Assembly (NCBI GenBank): GCA_024274705.1
Contig: JAJSAL010000141.1
Coordinates: forward strand, 1-64,000
Length of the DNA: 64,000 nt
Direction of reading: 5' to 3'
DNA from: Spirochaetota bacterium
GTDB taxonomy: Bacteria; Spirochaetota; Spirochaetia; SPDA01; JAJSAL01
In this document: one piece after another, positions 24,514-33,651 of the stretch
Layout of the letters: each line of letters begins with the position of its first letter
How positions within the stretch are numbered: position 1 is the stretch's first letter
Notes under the pieces: model-generated
Databases searched by the model: none
Told to the model about the DNA's origin: nothing
The model's input: the letters and a program-made list of their open reading frames with translations, nothing else
Position numbers and translations under genes: made by a program

Positions 24514-25440
24514 TCAGGATTCCCCGGATGTGAAACTATGTATACAAGCCCCTATCTTCTCTTCGTCATCAGGATGAAACCATCTTACCCCCGGAAGTCT
24601 GCTGAAGAACGTGATTTGTCTCTTTGCGTATTGTTTCGAGTGTTTTTTAATGAGTTCCTTTACCTCTTTTACCGGGACACAGCCGCCGTGCATCATCTCC
24701 ATGAACTCTTTATACCCGATTCCCTGCATTCCAGGATCATTCCGGGTACAGCCCATTGAAATGAGGGTTTTAATTTCGTTTACCAGGCCCAGTTCGAACA
24801 TGGCGTCTACCCGTGCCTCTATCCGTCGATACAGTTCTTCTCTCTCCCGCTGTAATCCCAGGAGGAGCAGCGACACCTCTTTTCTCGGTACTTCCGGCAG
24901 TTTAAAACTGGAAAAGGGCTTCCCCGTCTGCCGGATCACTTCCAGGGCCCGGGTAATCCGGTAAGTGTCCCGTTTTTCGATGTTTTCCGCAGCAGCAGGA
25001 TCGAGTGCCTCCAGATTCCGATACAGCGATTCTGCCCCATGAAGAGAGAGCTCCTCCTGGATCTCCCGGCGTACCCGGTGGTCCGCTTTCGGCGTGCCCG
25101 GCAGACCGAACAGAAAGTGCTTGAAATAATAGGCGGTACCCCCGGAAATAACAGGTATCAGACCCCGCCGGGAGATCTCCCGTACAAGGGCATCCGCATT
25201 TTCCAGGAACATACCCACGCTGTACTGGTCACCGGGGTCGAGAACATCGATAAGGTGATGGGGTAATATCTTTCGGGTGGACATATCCGGCTTTGCAGTA
25301 CCGACATCCATGTGACGGTACACCTGCATGCAATCTGCACTGATGATCTCACCCTCCCCGGGGAAGAGGGACACCAGAAGATCAGTTTTTCCTACTGCAG
25401 TGGGTCCAAAAAGTGCTATAACCGGAACAGGTTCGGCCAA
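24514..25440 (-). CDS. miaA: tRNA dimethylallyltransferase
   Basis: A 308-residue enzyme that adds a dimethylallyl group to A37 of tRNAs reading UNN codons. The P-loop is GPTAVGKTDLL near the N-terminus, followed by ISADCMQVYRHMDVGTAKPD, the substrate motif LIDVLDPGDQYSVGMF and VISGGTAYYFKHFLFG. I chose the TTG at 25440 (LAEPVPVIAL), four bases after the rpoZ stop and with GGAAG upstream. The frame is open further up, but that would overlap rpoZ entirely. This start gives the usual family length. It is the last gene of the yicC-cmk-like-rpoZ-miaA group. Confidence 0.93.
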   Translation of the reverse strand: MAEPVPVIALFGPTAVGKTDLLVSLFPGEGEIISADCMQVYRHMDVGTAKPDMSTRKILPHHLIDVLDPGDQYSVGMFLENADALVREISRRGLIPVISGGTAYYFKHFLFGLPGTPKADHRVRREIQEELSLHGAESLYRNLEALDPAAAENIEKRDTYRITRALEVIRQTGKPFSSFKLPEVPRKEVSLLLLGLQREREELYRRIEARVDAMFELGLVNEIKTLISMGCTRNDPGMQGIGYKEFMEMMHGGCVPVKEVKELIKKHSKQYAKRQITFFSRLPGVRWFHPDDEEKIGACIHSFTSGES

Positions 25441-25444
25441 GCTG

Positions 25445-25636
25445 CTATTCTTCCAGCCTGTACTCCACTTTTTTAGTGAGAACCTGCTTGATAGCCGTAG
25501 AGACGACTTTCCCGCCGTTCTCTTCGGCTTCTTCATCGCCGGCAACGGTAATCTGAAGTGCCCGGCGGAGGATGGCACAGGTCAATTCATATATATTACC
25601 CTTATTGCTCATAAGCAGGTTTAGAGGGATGATCAT
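25445..25636 (-). CDS. rpoZ: RNA polymerase omega subunit, spirochaete type
   Basis: A 63-residue protein. GKVVSTAIKQVLTKKVEYRL near the C-terminus and NIYELTCAILRRALQIT in the first half are the helices expected of omega, which helps assemble the beta-prime subunit. The start at 25636 is supported by GAAGGAG eight bases upstream; an internal ATG at 25612 lacks such a site. The sequence is far from E. coli omega, but the pattern and its place between a cytidylate kinase-like gene and miaA fit what I recall for spirochaetes. Its stop is TAG, which shows that TAG works as a stop in this genome. Confidence 0.8.
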   Translation of the reverse strand: MIIPLNLLMSNKGNIYELTCAILRRALQITVAGDEEAEENGGKVVSTAIKQVLTKKVEYRLEE

Positions 25637-25702
25637 TCACGAAACTCCTTCGCTGGTTATGACGTGCACTATAGCAAATTCAACGCTTTATGTAAACTCG
25701 TA

Positions 25703-26248
25703 TCAATGGTTCCGTTTTAAAAGGGCCCGTACCTCGTTCGCGATGATCTCAGCGACCTCTTCCTGGTCCTTGTCGTCGGAGTCTATGATAAGGTCTGCAA
25801 AACCATGATCATCATTATCGATCCCGTAGATAGCCATGTACCGCTTCGAGTCCCGGGCGTCCCTTTCCACGGTTTTCGCTAACACCTCTTCGAAAGTGCC
25901 GCCTTCACGCTTCTGTATCCGCCGGGCACGCACTTCCGGTGAAGCTTTAATATACACTTTCAGGTCCGCATCTTTCAGCATCCATATTGCCAGTCTCGAA
26001 CCGAGAACACAGTTACCGTCTTCTGCCAGCTCCACCTGCTTTTTATCGAGATAGAGATCGTAAGAGGGATCTCCCTGGGCAAGGCTCCATAGCTCATCAA
26101 AGGAAATTCCTTTCTCCTCTGCGATATTGCGGAAGGTGTAATTGATGAGCTTAAAACCGAGATATTCTGCCACCAGGCGGCTTACAGTGGAGTTGCCGCA
26201 GCCGCTTTTCCCGGAGACAGCGACTTTAATCTTCCTGTCATTCCACAT
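25703..26248 (-). CDS. Cytidylate kinase-like protein
   Basis: A 181-residue P-loop kinase. The Walker A motif is VSGKSGCGNSTVSRLVAEYL, with Asn in place of the usual Lys or Gly-Lys (GCGNST). RLAIWMLKDADLKVYIKA and ARRIQKREGG fit the lid and core of cytidylate kinase-like (Cmk2) enzymes, as does DSKRYMAIYGID near the end. It would phosphorylate a nucleotide such as CMP. The Asn in the P-loop lysine position is normal for some members of the archaeal and spirochaete Cmk-like group, I believe, but leaves activity less certain. The start overlaps yicC by 11 bases; rpoZ follows after 66 bases. Confidence 0.8.
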   Translation of the reverse strand: MWNDRKIKVAVSGKSGCGNSTVSRLVAEYLGFKLINYTFRNIAEEKGISFDELWSLAQGDPSYDLYLDKKQVELAEDGNCVLGSRLAIWMLKDADLKVYIKASPEVRARRIQKREGGTFEEVLAKTVERDARDSKRYMAIYGIDNDDHGFADLIIDSDDKDQEEVAEIIANEVRALLKRNH

Positions 26249-27104
26249 TGCGCAGCTGTTCCCGAATTTTTTCTACACTGTTCTTCATTTCCACTACTGC
26301 ATGGTTTACATCGATAATCACACTTTTTGAACCCACGGTGTTGATCTCCCTGCCGAGTTCCTGGCACACAAAATCGAGTTTCTTACCTGCCGGACCCTTT
26401 GCCTCGAGAATAGCATGAAAATTCTGAAGATGACTCTTTATCCGCATGATCTCTTCGTTGATATCGTGCTTTACCAGCATAACAGCCGTTTCTGCGAGAA
26501 TGCGGGACTCATCATACCCGTCCCCGAGAAGCTGATCAAACCGTGTCTTCAGCGATTCAATGATCTTTTTTTCCATTTCAGCGGCATGCAGCTCCAGTAT
26601 TTCTACCTGGGTGACAACTCCGCCCAGGATAGAGCGTATATCCCCGGATGTCCGGTTTCCCTCGCTTGCCCGGGACTGTTCGAAACCGGTATACGCCTCT
26701 TTCAGTGAATTCTGCAGCAGGTTCCAGTAGTACCCGGTATCTCTCCGTTTATCCGTGCGGAGGATTCCTTCCATTTTCAGGAGGTGGGACAGATTGATCT
26801 TGGGATCGATACCTGCCGTTTTTGCAAGGTCCGTAAGGACCTCGACATAACTCCGGACCACCGGTTTATCCAGAAAGATGGTCAGTTCTTCCTGAAACTC
26901 CCGGATTTTCACAAACACCTCCACCCTCCCCCGGCCCACCCGGGAGGTGATGAATTCCCTTATCTCCGGTTCCAGGGGGTTGAGAAAGGGCGGTATATTG
27001 CAGATGACATCGAGATACCGGTTATTGTACGATTTCAGGTCCAGGCTAAGATGAATTTTCTCATCCTGGTATTCACTAAAGCCGAAGCCTGTCATACTCT
27101 TCAT
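26238..27104 (-). CDS. yicC: YicC-family endoribonuclease
   Basis: A 288-residue protein with both family domains. The N-terminal one starts MKSMTGFGFSEYQDEKIHL and continues to SYNNRYLDV and VGRGRVEVFV. The C-terminal DUF1732 part holds LVKHDINEEIMRIKSHLQNF and FVCQELGREINTVGSKS. YicC has been shown in E. coli to be an RNase acting on small RNA; in Bacillus (YloC) it is similar. AGGAG precedes the ATG. It is 17 bases from murC upstream and is coupled to the cytidylate kinase-like gene. Confidence 0.93.
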   Translation of the reverse strand: MKSMTGFGFSEYQDEKIHLSLDLKSYNNRYLDVICNIPPFLNPLEPEIREFITSRVGRGRVEVFVKIREFQEELTIFLDKPVVRSYVEVLTDLAKTAGIDPKINLSHLLKMEGILRTDKRRDTGYYWNLLQNSLKEAYTGFEQSRASEGNRTSGDIRSILGGVVTQVEILELHAAEMEKKIIESLKTRFDQLLGDGYDESRILAETAVMLVKHDINEEIMRIKSHLQNFHAILEAKGPAGKKLDFVCQELGREINTVGSKSVIIDVNHAVVEMKNSVEKIREQLRNVE

Positions 27105-27121
27105 GAATTCAACTCCTCTTG

Positions 27122-28564
27122 CTATTGTTCAGCAAATCGAAAGTACAGTTCTTTTCCCAGTCTCCAGTTATCCCCGGCTCCCAGAGTAAGAAAAATATCA
27201 CCCGGCCTGAGCATATCCCGAAGACAGGCAGCAGCATCCATCACCTCATGGAAGTACTCCACCCTGTTATGGTGGTGTTTCATCTTTTTGCACAGGTCCT
27301 TACCGCTGACACCGGACCCGGCCTGTTCCCTGGCAGATGCGTAAATCTTGTGAAGAATGACCGCATCGGCATCACCAAAGGATGCTGCGAATTCTTCCAG
27401 GAGAGCCCCGGTCCTGGAATAAGTGTGAGACATGAAATCCACAATAAGCCGCCTCCCGGGATAGAAAGAGCGCAGCCCGGCGAGGGTGGTTTTGATGGCT
27501 GTCGGATGATGCCCGTAATCGTCCATAAACAGCACCCCCCGGGCTTCTCCGATTATTTCACTCCGGCGTTTGCTGCCGGTATACCCGGCGAGGGTCTCCT
27601 TCATGTTCATCCAGTCTTCCCGGGTACAGACCCCTCTGATCTTTTGCAGGATGAGGGCGACAAGGCATAATGCAGCTGTCCCGTTGAGAACATTATGCAC
27701 TCCCGGGTACCGTAGGTGGAAGGGAAAGGACACACCCTGAAGAGAGAATTCCAGGAGACCCGGTGCCGAAACGATCCGGGTAATCCTGAAATCACCCTCA
27801 GCCTCTTCGCCGTAGGGAAAAGAAACGAGGTCTTCCCGCCGGGCCAGAACATCCCGGGCAACCGCAGCTGCTCCGGCATCATCTGCGCACCAAATGAGTT
27901 CCCCATTTTCAGGCAGTTTCATTGCATAATCCGTAAAAGCCGCGGTGATATCAGCCATACCGCTATAGTAGTCGAGATGATCCGGCTCTACACTGGTTAT
28001 AACCAGCGTAGAAGGGGTAAATGAAAGAAAATGCCGCTTGTATTCACAGGTTTCGGCAATAAAGTAATCCGATCCACCGGCATACACGGAGCCGCCGCCC
28101 AGACTTGACACTGCGGAGCCGACCAACACCGAAATGGGAAGATCCAGCCCCCGGGCAAGGGTACCAGCCATAGCCGTGGTAGTGGTTTTTCCGTGAACTC
28201 CGGCTATACCGCAGCTCTTCATCCATCCCGAGAGGAGGCCTAAGGCCTGGTGGTACGGAAGGGTTTCGATAGTTCTCTTGTGTGCTTCCACCAGCTCAGG
28301 ATGGGTATCCGGATCGTATGCAGCGGAATAGATAACCAGGCCGGTATCATTTCCAATGTTTTCTTTCGAAAATCCGTTCTGAAATGGTATATGCAGGGAT
28401 GCCAGCACCTGGTCCGTATAAAAGGGCTCCGGAACATCCGATCCTTTTACGTCGATACCGTTTTTGAACAGGAGCTCTGCCAGGGCGGACATACCTGTCC
28501 CCTTGATCCCAACGAGATGGATGGTCTTTTCCCGGGACGATCCGAAGGGAAAGGGAACTTTCAT
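27122..28564 (-). CDS. murC: UDP-N-acetylmuramate--L-alanine ligase
   Basis: A 480-residue Mur ligase joining L-alanine to UDP-MurNAc. The N-terminal Rossmann motif is HLVGIKGTGMSALAELL, the ATP loop is GVHGKTTTTAMAG, and ETCEYKRHFLSF and TSVEPDHLDYY are the usual central motifs. The C-terminal domain has FMDDYGHHPTAIKTTLAGLR and LTLGAGDNW, which are MurC-specific. Length is normal. The promoter at 28571-28599 is among the best in the window, and the -10 box ends six bases before the ATG, so translation is probably from a leaderless mRNA. No other mur genes are adjacent. Confidence 0.95.
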   Translation of the reverse strand: MKVPFPFGSSREKTIHLVGIKGTGMSALAELLFKNGIDVKGSDVPEPFYTDQVLASLHIPFQNGFSKENIGNDTGLVIYSAAYDPDTHPELVEAHKRTIETLPYHQALGLLSGWMKSCGIAGVHGKTTTTAMAGTLARGLDLPISVLVGSAVSSLGGGSVYAGGSDYFIAETCEYKRHFLSFTPSTLVITSVEPDHLDYYSGMADITAAFTDYAMKLPENGELIWCADDAGAAAVARDVLARREDLVSFPYGEEAEGDFRITRIVSAPGLLEFSLQGVSFPFHLRYPGVHNVLNGTAALCLVALILQKIRGVCTREDWMNMKETLAGYTGSKRRSEIIGEARGVLFMDDYGHHPTAIKTTLAGLRSFYPGRRLIVDFMSHTYSRTGALLEEFAASFGDADAVILHKIYASAREQAGSGVSGKDLCKKMKHHHNRVEYFHEVMDAAACLRDMLRPGDIFLTLGAGDNWRLGKELYFRFAEQ

Positions 28565-28570
28565 GGCGCC

Positions 28571-28599
28571 ATCATAGTCCGTGAGTACCCTTTTGACAA
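28571..28599 (-). promoter_or_regulatory. Leaderless-type promoter of murC
   Basis: Minus-strand -35 box TTGTCA at 28594-28599, exactly 17 bases of spacer, -10 box TATGAT at 28571-28576, then ggcgcc and the ATG at 28564. Each hexamer has five of six consensus bases, and there is no ribosome binding site. Confidence 0.65.
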
Positions 28600-28614
28600 G
28601 GCACCTGAAATATC

Positions 28615-29892
28615 CTAGGTTTCAGACGAGCCGGTGAGATCCCGCTCCATTCTCTCCATTGCGGTAATCCGTTCACCCAGGGACGGATGGGAATAGTGAT
28701 AAAAACTGTACAGCCGGTGGGGTGTAAGATTAGTGAGATTTTCCTTTCCCAGCCCTAATAGGGCCTGTTTCAGGTGTTCCGAACCGTTCATAGCACTGAC
28801 TGCAAACCTGTCCGCCTGGTACTCGTGCCTCCTGGACCACGCCGTCAACAATGGACTCAGTATAAAGGTAAACGGCGAAGCGCATATACTCAGGATGATG
28901 ATAATGCCATGAACACTGGTTCCATCGAAACCGAAGGCCTGGAAAAGCGGTTCGTACTGCATGAGGAGATGTACGATGAAAAGGGTAAGCAGGGTAAGGG
29001 GCAGGGAGATGAGAAGCCTTTTCACGATGTGCCGTTTTTTCGCATGCCCTATTTCATGGGCAAGTACTGCTGCAATCTGGTCTTCCGAAAGACTCGTCAG
29101 CAGTGTATCAAAAAGGACGATACGCTTAGCCTTGCCGAACCCGGTAAAATACGCGTTGGAATGTCTGGACCGACGGCTCCCGTCCATGATAAAGATACCG
29201 CTTGTCTTAAACTGAAGCTTACCTGCCAGGTCCAGCAATTTCTCCTTTAAAGATCCTTCTTCCAAAGGGGTGAACTTGTTGAACAGGGGAGCAATGATAA
29301 GGGGATAGAGCACCGAAATAATGAGTTGAAAAGCGGTAAAAAAAATAAAACCGTAAAGCCACCAGAGTTCCCCGGTTTTGTCGATAAACCAGAACAAGGC
29401 ACATAACAGGATAAACCCCAGGACTGCCGAGAGTGCCAGTCCTTTAAGAACATCCAGGAAGAACAGTTTCGGCGTCATAGTATTGAATCCGAACCGTTCC
29501 TCTATACTGAACTGCCGGTAGATACTGAAGGGAAGCGCAGCCGCCCGGAATATGAGAGAGATGAAAAAGATGTACAGGATACCCTGGATGTACGGAGGGA
29601 ATCCGTACCCACCAAGCCACCGGTCCGTGTATCCTAAAAACCCGGAGAGCAGGACCACGAGGAGGACACAGGCACCTGCCAGGGAGGTTACAATCGAGAA
29701 CCTGCTGTTTACCAGGGTGTACGATACATGGCTTTTGTATGATTCCGGTGTGACGATTCCTGCGAACTGTTCAGGTATTGCATCACTGTGCTTCCGTACA
29801 TGAGCGCTGTTGAGAACAGTAAGGAACTGTTGAAAACCGAGTTCGAGAAAAAAGAAAATCAGGTACAGGGTGAGAATGGAAGAGGCATCCAC
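28615..29892 (-). CDS. M48-family zinc metallopeptidase (Ste24/CAAX protease-like)
   Basis: A 425-residue membrane protease. The zinc site HEIGHAKKRH lies near residue 270 in the segment SEDQIAAVLAHEIGH, and the third ligand is in HEYQADRFAV near 345. Around six hydrophobic helices surround it, including a long N-terminal set (residues 1-20, 60-90, 100-125, 150-175, 180-205) and two after the zinc site. The stretch DGSRRSRHSNAYFTGFGKAK is typical of Ste24 proteases. These cleave membrane or prenylated proteins in eukaryotes; in bacteria they act in membrane quality control. The start is GTG, three bases after the zinc-ribbon gene with which it is co-transcribed. Confidence 0.92.
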   Translation of the reverse strand: MDASSILTLYLIFFFLELGFQQFLTVLNSAHVRKHSDAIPEQFAGIVTPESYKSHVSYTLVNSRFSIVTSLAGACVLLVVLLSGFLGYTDRWLGGYGFPPYIQGILYIFFISLIFRAAALPFSIYRQFSIEERFGFNTMTPKLFFLDVLKGLALSAVLGFILLCALFWFIDKTGELWWLYGFIFFTAFQLIISVLYPLIIAPLFNKFTPLEEGSLKEKLLDLAGKLQFKTSGIFIMDGSRRSRHSNAYFTGFGKAKRIVLFDTLLTSLSEDQIAAVLAHEIGHAKKRHIVKRLLISLPLTLLTLFIVHLLMQYEPLFQAFGFDGTSVHGIIIILSICASPFTFILSPLLTAWSRRHEYQADRFAVSAMNGSEHLKQALLGLGKENLTNLTPHRLYSFYHYSHPSLGERITAMERMERDLTGSSET

Positions 29893-29895
29893 CCG

Positions 29896-30093
29896 TTATG
29901 AGATGGAAGCAAGGGCGTCCTGCATCTTACCGTGGGCCAGGGCCGCTCTGCACTGCTTGCAAATGTGGATCTTTTTACCGTTTACATCGTGTTCATAAGG
30001 AATCTTGATCTGGGTACGTTTGCATACAGGACAAGTTCCCCTTCCATGGTTGAGCTGTTCCCGAATTCCGCTACCCCTATGTGCTTTGGACAT
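29896..30093 (-). CDS. Small zinc-ribbon protein
   Basis: A 65-residue protein. The ATG at 30093 has GGAG at five bases and is preferred over an upstream in-frame start. CPVCKRTQIKIPYEHD and then ICKQCRAAL form a four-cysteine zinc ribbon, with a basic, ribosomal-protein-like N-terminus (SKAHRGSGIREQLNHGRG). The combination suggests a nucleic acid or ribosome-binding role. I do not recognise a named family. It is preceded by a strong promoter at 30125-30153 and followed after three bases by the M48 protease gene. Confidence 0.85.
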   Translation of the reverse strand: MSKAHRGSGIREQLNHGRGTCPVCKRTQIKIPYEHDVNGKKIHICKQCRAALAHGKMQDALASIS

Positions 30094-30124
30094 GATATCT
30101 CCTTCGTTCGACAATCGAAATCAA

Positions 30125-30153
30125 AATATAGACAGAGCCTCGTAAAAAGTCAA
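30125..30153 (-). promoter_or_regulatory. Sigma-70-type promoter of the zinc-ribbon/M48 operon
   Basis: Minus-strand -35 box TTGACT at 30148-30153, 17-base spacer and -10 box TATATT at 30125-30130. The leader would be about 25 bases and includes the ribosome binding site GAAGGAG. It is a conventional promoter, a useful contrast with the leaderless-type ones here. Confidence 0.65.
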
Positions 30154-30260
30154 CCGATACGGATTGGGAGGGGGGATTTCAACATGCCTGCCGCCTTTCG
30201 ATCTTGAATCTGCGGGAAAAAACCGGAATTCCGCCGCTCTCCATAGGCGCTGAAGGGCTT

Positions 30261-30950
30261 TCATATTCCGGCAAGAATATGGGAAACCAGCTGAAAGGAA
30301 GTCCTGGATGCGTTTTTAAGAATTTTCCGGAACTTAAGGGGGTGTATCCCGTCGGCAGCGTCGGAGATGATCCTGGTGATAAGACAGGGAATGCCGTTGA
30401 TATGCGCCGTGAGTGCAACGCTGGCTCCTTCCATTTCCACCGCTGTCCCGGCGAGTTCTTTTGAGAGAAAGGCGTATTCCGGACGTGCCGCGTCGCTGAT
30501 AAACCGGTCACCGGTAACGACCCGTCCGGTGTGAATCCTGCCTGCATCCGGTTTGAAGGAAGCTGCCCTTTCCAGAAGGAGTGGATCTCCCGGTATGAAC
30601 CGGTAAGAGGTAAAAGGGATTTTACCCCGTTTGAAACCGAAATAGGTTACGTCCATGTCCCACTGTACACAGTCCCGTGCAAGAACGATGTCTCCCACCT
30701 GAAGGTCCGGCTTTAGCGCTCCGGCAATACCGGTAAATACGACATGGGATGGGGAAAAAAGATCGATGATTCTCTGAGCAGTTACTGCTGCCATCACCTT
30801 TCCAACCCCTGTTCCGGCAAGAACCACGGCCCGGCCTGCCAGATTCCCGGTGACAAAGGTACGTTCCCGCCATTCATGCGTCTCAGGTGTCTCAATGTGG
30901 GACAACATCTCCTTGATTTCACTTTTCATCGCACCTAACACTGCAACCAT
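30261..30950 (-). CDS. mtnN: 5'-methylthioadenosine/S-adenosylhomocysteine nucleosidase
   Basis: A 229-residue purine nucleosidase. Motifs include [11 protein letters not shown] at the start (catalytic Glu), [47 protein letters not shown] and [13 protein letters not shown] (Met-Glu binding the ribose), all typical of MtnN/Pfs. It splits methylthioadenosine and S-adenosylhomocysteine, recycling by-products of polyamine synthesis and methylation. AGGAGG stands five bases before the ATG. It is divergent from dapL over a 76-base region. Confidence 0.95.
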   Translation of the reverse strand: MVAVLGAMKSEIKEMLSHIETPETHEWRERTFVTGNLAGRAVVLAGTGVGKVMAAVTAQRIIDLFSPSHVVFTGIAGALKPDLQVGDIVLARDCVQWDMDVTYFGFKRGKIPFTSYRFIPGDPLLLERAASFKPDAGRIHTGRVVTGDRFISDAARPEYAFLSKELAGTAVEMEGASVALTAHINGIPCLITRIISDAADGIHPLKFRKILKNASRTSFQLVSHILAGI

Positions 30951-31026
30951 ACATTCCTCCTATAGATATTTACACGGAAAATTCAGTATAATCCAGAGAT
31001 CATTTCATATATCAGGAGTTATCCAG

Positions 31027-32250
31027 GTGATTCGGATCAACAGCAATTACGACAAACTCCAGGCATCTTACCTTTTTTCAACTATTGCAAAAAAAGTGGC
31101 GGAGTTCCAGAAGGCCAATCCCGGCAGGGAGATCATCAAACTTGGCATCGGCGATGTTACCGAACCTCTCCCGGAAGCTTGTATCCAGGCTTTTCACTCC
31201 GGGGTGGACGAAATGACAGATGCCGGGACCTTCCGGGGTTACGGCCCGGAACAGGGGTATGCGTTCCTCCGGGAAGCCATCGCGGAAAACGATTATGCCT
31301 TACGGGACGCGGAGATACAGCCGGATGAAATTTTTATCAGCGATGGGGCCAAATGTGACTCCGGAAACCTCCAGGAGATCTTTTCCACGGATATCACCGT
31401 TGCCATTCCCGATCCGGTGTATCCGGTCTACGTGGACAGCAATGTCATGGCCGGAAGGGCCGGAAGGTGGGAGAACGGCAGATACCAGAGATTTGTGTAC
31501 CTGGAATCCCATGAAGAAAACGGTTTTGTACCTGATCTTCCGAAGGAAAAAGCGGACCTCATCTATCTGTGCTTCCCCAACAATCCCACAGGATCCACTG
31601 CGACAAAAGAGCAGCTGAAGAGCTGGGTCGATTATGCCCTGGAAAACAAAGCACTGATCCTCTTTGATGGGGCGTACGAAGCGTTTATCCGGGACGATAC
31701 GATCCCACATTCCATCTATGAAATAGAAGGAGCCCGGGAAGTTTCCATAGAGATGAAAAGTTTTTCCAAAACTGCCGGGTTTACCGGCACCAGGTGTGCT
31801 TTCACGGTAGTACCGGAAACATGCAGGGCCTTTGACGCCGCAGGCGGTTCCCGGCGGGTACGTCCCCTCTGGAACAGGCGGCACACCACAAAATTCAACG
31901 GTGTTTCCTACCCGGTGCAGAAAGCGGCTGCCGCTGTATACTCCCCGGCAGGGAAGCAGCAGGTAAAACGCCTCATCGATTTCTATCTCTCCAATGCTGC
32001 AATCATAGTAAAAAAAATGGAAGCCTTAGGGTATGCGTGCTCCGGAGGGAAAAACTCTCCTTATATCTGGATCATAACAGAAACTGATTCCTGGGAGTTT
32101 TTTGATACTCTCCTGAACAAGGCCGGTGTAGTATGTACACCGGGGAGCGGATTCGGGAAATGCGGAGAAGGGTTCATCCGGATAAGTGCCTTTAACAGCA
32201 GGGTAAATGTTGAAAAAGCGATGGAGCGTATTACCAAGGCTATGGGATGA
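31027..32250 (+). CDS. dapL: LL-diaminopimelate aminotransferase
   Basis: A 407-residue class I/II aminotransferase that makes LL-diaminopimelate directly from tetrahydrodipicolinate, bypassing dapD/dapC/dapE. I chose the GTG at 31027 ([17 protein letters not shown]), with AGGAG eight bases before it. A longer open frame upstream would overlap mtnN. Family markers are [12 protein letters not shown], the pattern [27 protein letters not shown] (the DapL-type Asp-Gly-Ala-Lys), [10 protein letters not shown] and the pyridoxal-lysine segment [14 protein letters not shown] -10 box TATAAT at 30987-30992 lies upstream. DapL occurs in spirochaetes, chlamydiae, cyanobacteria and plants. Confidence 0.95.
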   Translation: MIRINSNYDKLQASYLFSTIAKKVAEFQKANPGREIIKLGIGDVTEPLPEACIQAFHSGVDEMTDAGTFRGYGPEQGYAFLREAIAENDYALRDAEIQPDEIFISDGAKCDSGNLQEIFSTDITVAIPDPVYPVYVDSNVMAGRAGRWENGRYQRFVYLESHEENGFVPDLPKEKADLIYLCFPNNPTGSTATKEQLKSWVDYALENKALILFDGAYEAFIRDDTIPHSIYEIEGAREVSIEMKSFSKTAGFTGTRCAFTVVPETCRAFDAAGGSRRVRPLWNRRHTTKFNGVSYPVQKAAAAVYSPAGKQQVKRLIDFYLSNAAIIVKKMEALGYACSGGKNSPYIWIITETDSWEFFDTLLNKAGVVCTPGSGFGKCGEGFIRISAFNSRVNVEKAMERITKAMG

Positions 32251-32314
32251 AACGGTTCGTACCGGTCACTCATGGAAATGCAAATAACGGTTTTCGTGTT
32301 TTCCCCTATCAGGG

Positions 32315-33211
32315 TTAAAGCGTATCGTCCCGTGCCACCATCTTGTTCAGCGAATATTCGATAATTCCATCGGCCCCTGCTTTTGCCAGCCTGGGGATGA
32401 TTTCCCGTACTACCGGCTCTTCAACGACGGATTCTACTGAAAGCCAATCGGAATTATGAAGATGAGAGATTGTCGGCGATGCCAGAGATGGGAGAATTTC
32501 CACTACCTGATCGAGTTTGTCTTTTGGTACATTCATCTTGAGGCCCACCATGTTGTCCGCATTGAGGGCGCCTTTCAGGAGAAGGGCTATCTGCCGTATC
32601 TTGTTCCGCTTCCAGGGGTCTTTCATGCTCCCGGGGTTGGCCGCCAGTTTAGTGTTGCTCTCCAGCAGCGTGTGGATGATCTTGAGGCCGTGAGCTTTGA
32701 TTGTGGAGCCGGTTTCAGTGACCTCGACTATCGCGTCTACCAGCCCTTCCACGACCTTGGCTTCCGTTGCTCCCCAGGAAAATTCAACTTCTACCGGGAT
32801 GTTGCGTTCTTTAAAGTAATTACGGGTGAACCCTACCAGTTCCGTAGAAATCCGTTTCCCCTTACAGTCTTCGATGGAAGCAATATCCGAATCTGAAGGA
32901 ACGGCAAGGACCCACCTGGCTTTGCGTGTACTCACCTTGGAGTACACAAGATCAGAAACGATATCCAGGTCGGCACCGTTCTCCAGAATCCAGTCGAGTC
33001 CTGTAAGCCCCACATCCAGGACCCCGGTTTCCAGGTACCGTGCCATCTCCTGGGCCCGTATGAGGGCGCAGGAGATTTCAGGATCATCGATAGAGGGAAA
33101 GTAGTTCCTGGAAGAGATACTGATCCTCCACCCTGCCCGGTTAAACAGATCGATCGTTGCACTTTCCAGGCTTCCTTTAGGTATACCCAGTTTCAACACC
33201 TTCTTCTCCAT
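32315..33211 (-). CDS. hisG: ATP phosphoribosyltransferase, long form
   Basis: A 298-residue enzyme for the first step of histidine synthesis. [18 protein letters not shown] opens the catalytic domain, [18 protein letters not shown] and [19 protein letters not shown] (PRPP-binding loop) follow, and the roughly 75-residue C-terminal domain ([20 protein letters not shown] onward) is the regulatory part of the long, histidine-inhibited form. It needs no HisZ. It lies one base after hisI with which it forms a two-gene operon; the other his genes are elsewhere. Confidence 0.95.
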   Translation of the reverse strand: MEKKVLKLGIPKGSLESATIDLFNRAGWRISISSRNYFPSIDDPEISCALIRAQEMARYLETGVLDVGLTGLDWILENGADLDIVSDLVYSKVSTRKARWVLAVPSDSDIASIEDCKGKRISTELVGFTRNYFKERNIPVEVEFSWGATEAKVVEGLVDAIVEVTETGSTIKAHGLKIIHTLLESNTKLAANPGSMKDPWKRNKIRQIALLLKGALNADNMVGLKMNVPKDKLDQVVEILPSLASPTISHLHNSDWLSVESVVEEPVVREIIPRLAKAGADGIIEYSLNKMVARDDTL

Positions 33212-33212
33212 A

Positions 33213-33593
33213 TCATGATGCTCCGTATTTTTCTTTCGGATCGAATATTCTCTCCCCGTCTATGATGACGCGGCCGTCTTCGATCTTACGATAAAAACAG
33301 CTCCGGTACCCGGTGTGGCATGCCGCATCCCCTACCTGTTCGATTTTCAGTACAACGCAGTCCAGGTCACAGTCCACTCGAATTTCTTTGACATGCTGGA
33401 TATTGCCTGAAGATTCGCCTTTTTTCCATAGGCTGCTCCTGGACCGGGACCAGTAGTGCACGATTCCCGTTTTCAGAGTTACATCCCAGGACTCCTTGTT
33501 CATATATGCCATCATAAGGATTTCACCGTTCTTCCAGTCCTGGGCTATTGCAGGAACGAGTCCATCCCCCTTTTCAAAATCCAATGCCGCCAT
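33213..33593 (-). CDS. hisI: Phosphoribosyl-AMP cyclohydrolase
   Basis: A 126-residue single-domain enzyme (no fused HisE). The motifs are complete: [38 protein letters not shown] (metal-binding Cys-Asp-x-Asp) and [12 protein letters not shown]. It catalyses the third step of histidine synthesis. GAGG lies seven bases before the ATG. First gene of a hisI-hisG pair; separated from the divergent phosphohexomutase gene by about 60 bases. Confidence 0.95.
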   Translation of the reverse strand: MAALDFEKGDGLVPAIAQDWKNGEILMMAYMNKESWDVTLKTGIVHYWSRSRSSLWKKGESSGNIQHVKEIRVDCDLDCVVLKIEQVGDAACHTGYRSCFYRKIEDGRVIIDGERIFDPKEKYGAS

Positions 33594-33651
33594 GTTCTAA
33601 CCTCGATTGTCTGTTTGTTGAAAATAATCGGGTTTCACTATAACTAATGAT

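Noticed and set aside
30850-31026. Longer N-terminus for dapL (up to 466 residues)
   Set aside because: The extra residues overlap mtnN in antisense, match nothing in the family, and a GTG with a good ribosome site gives the normal 407 residues.
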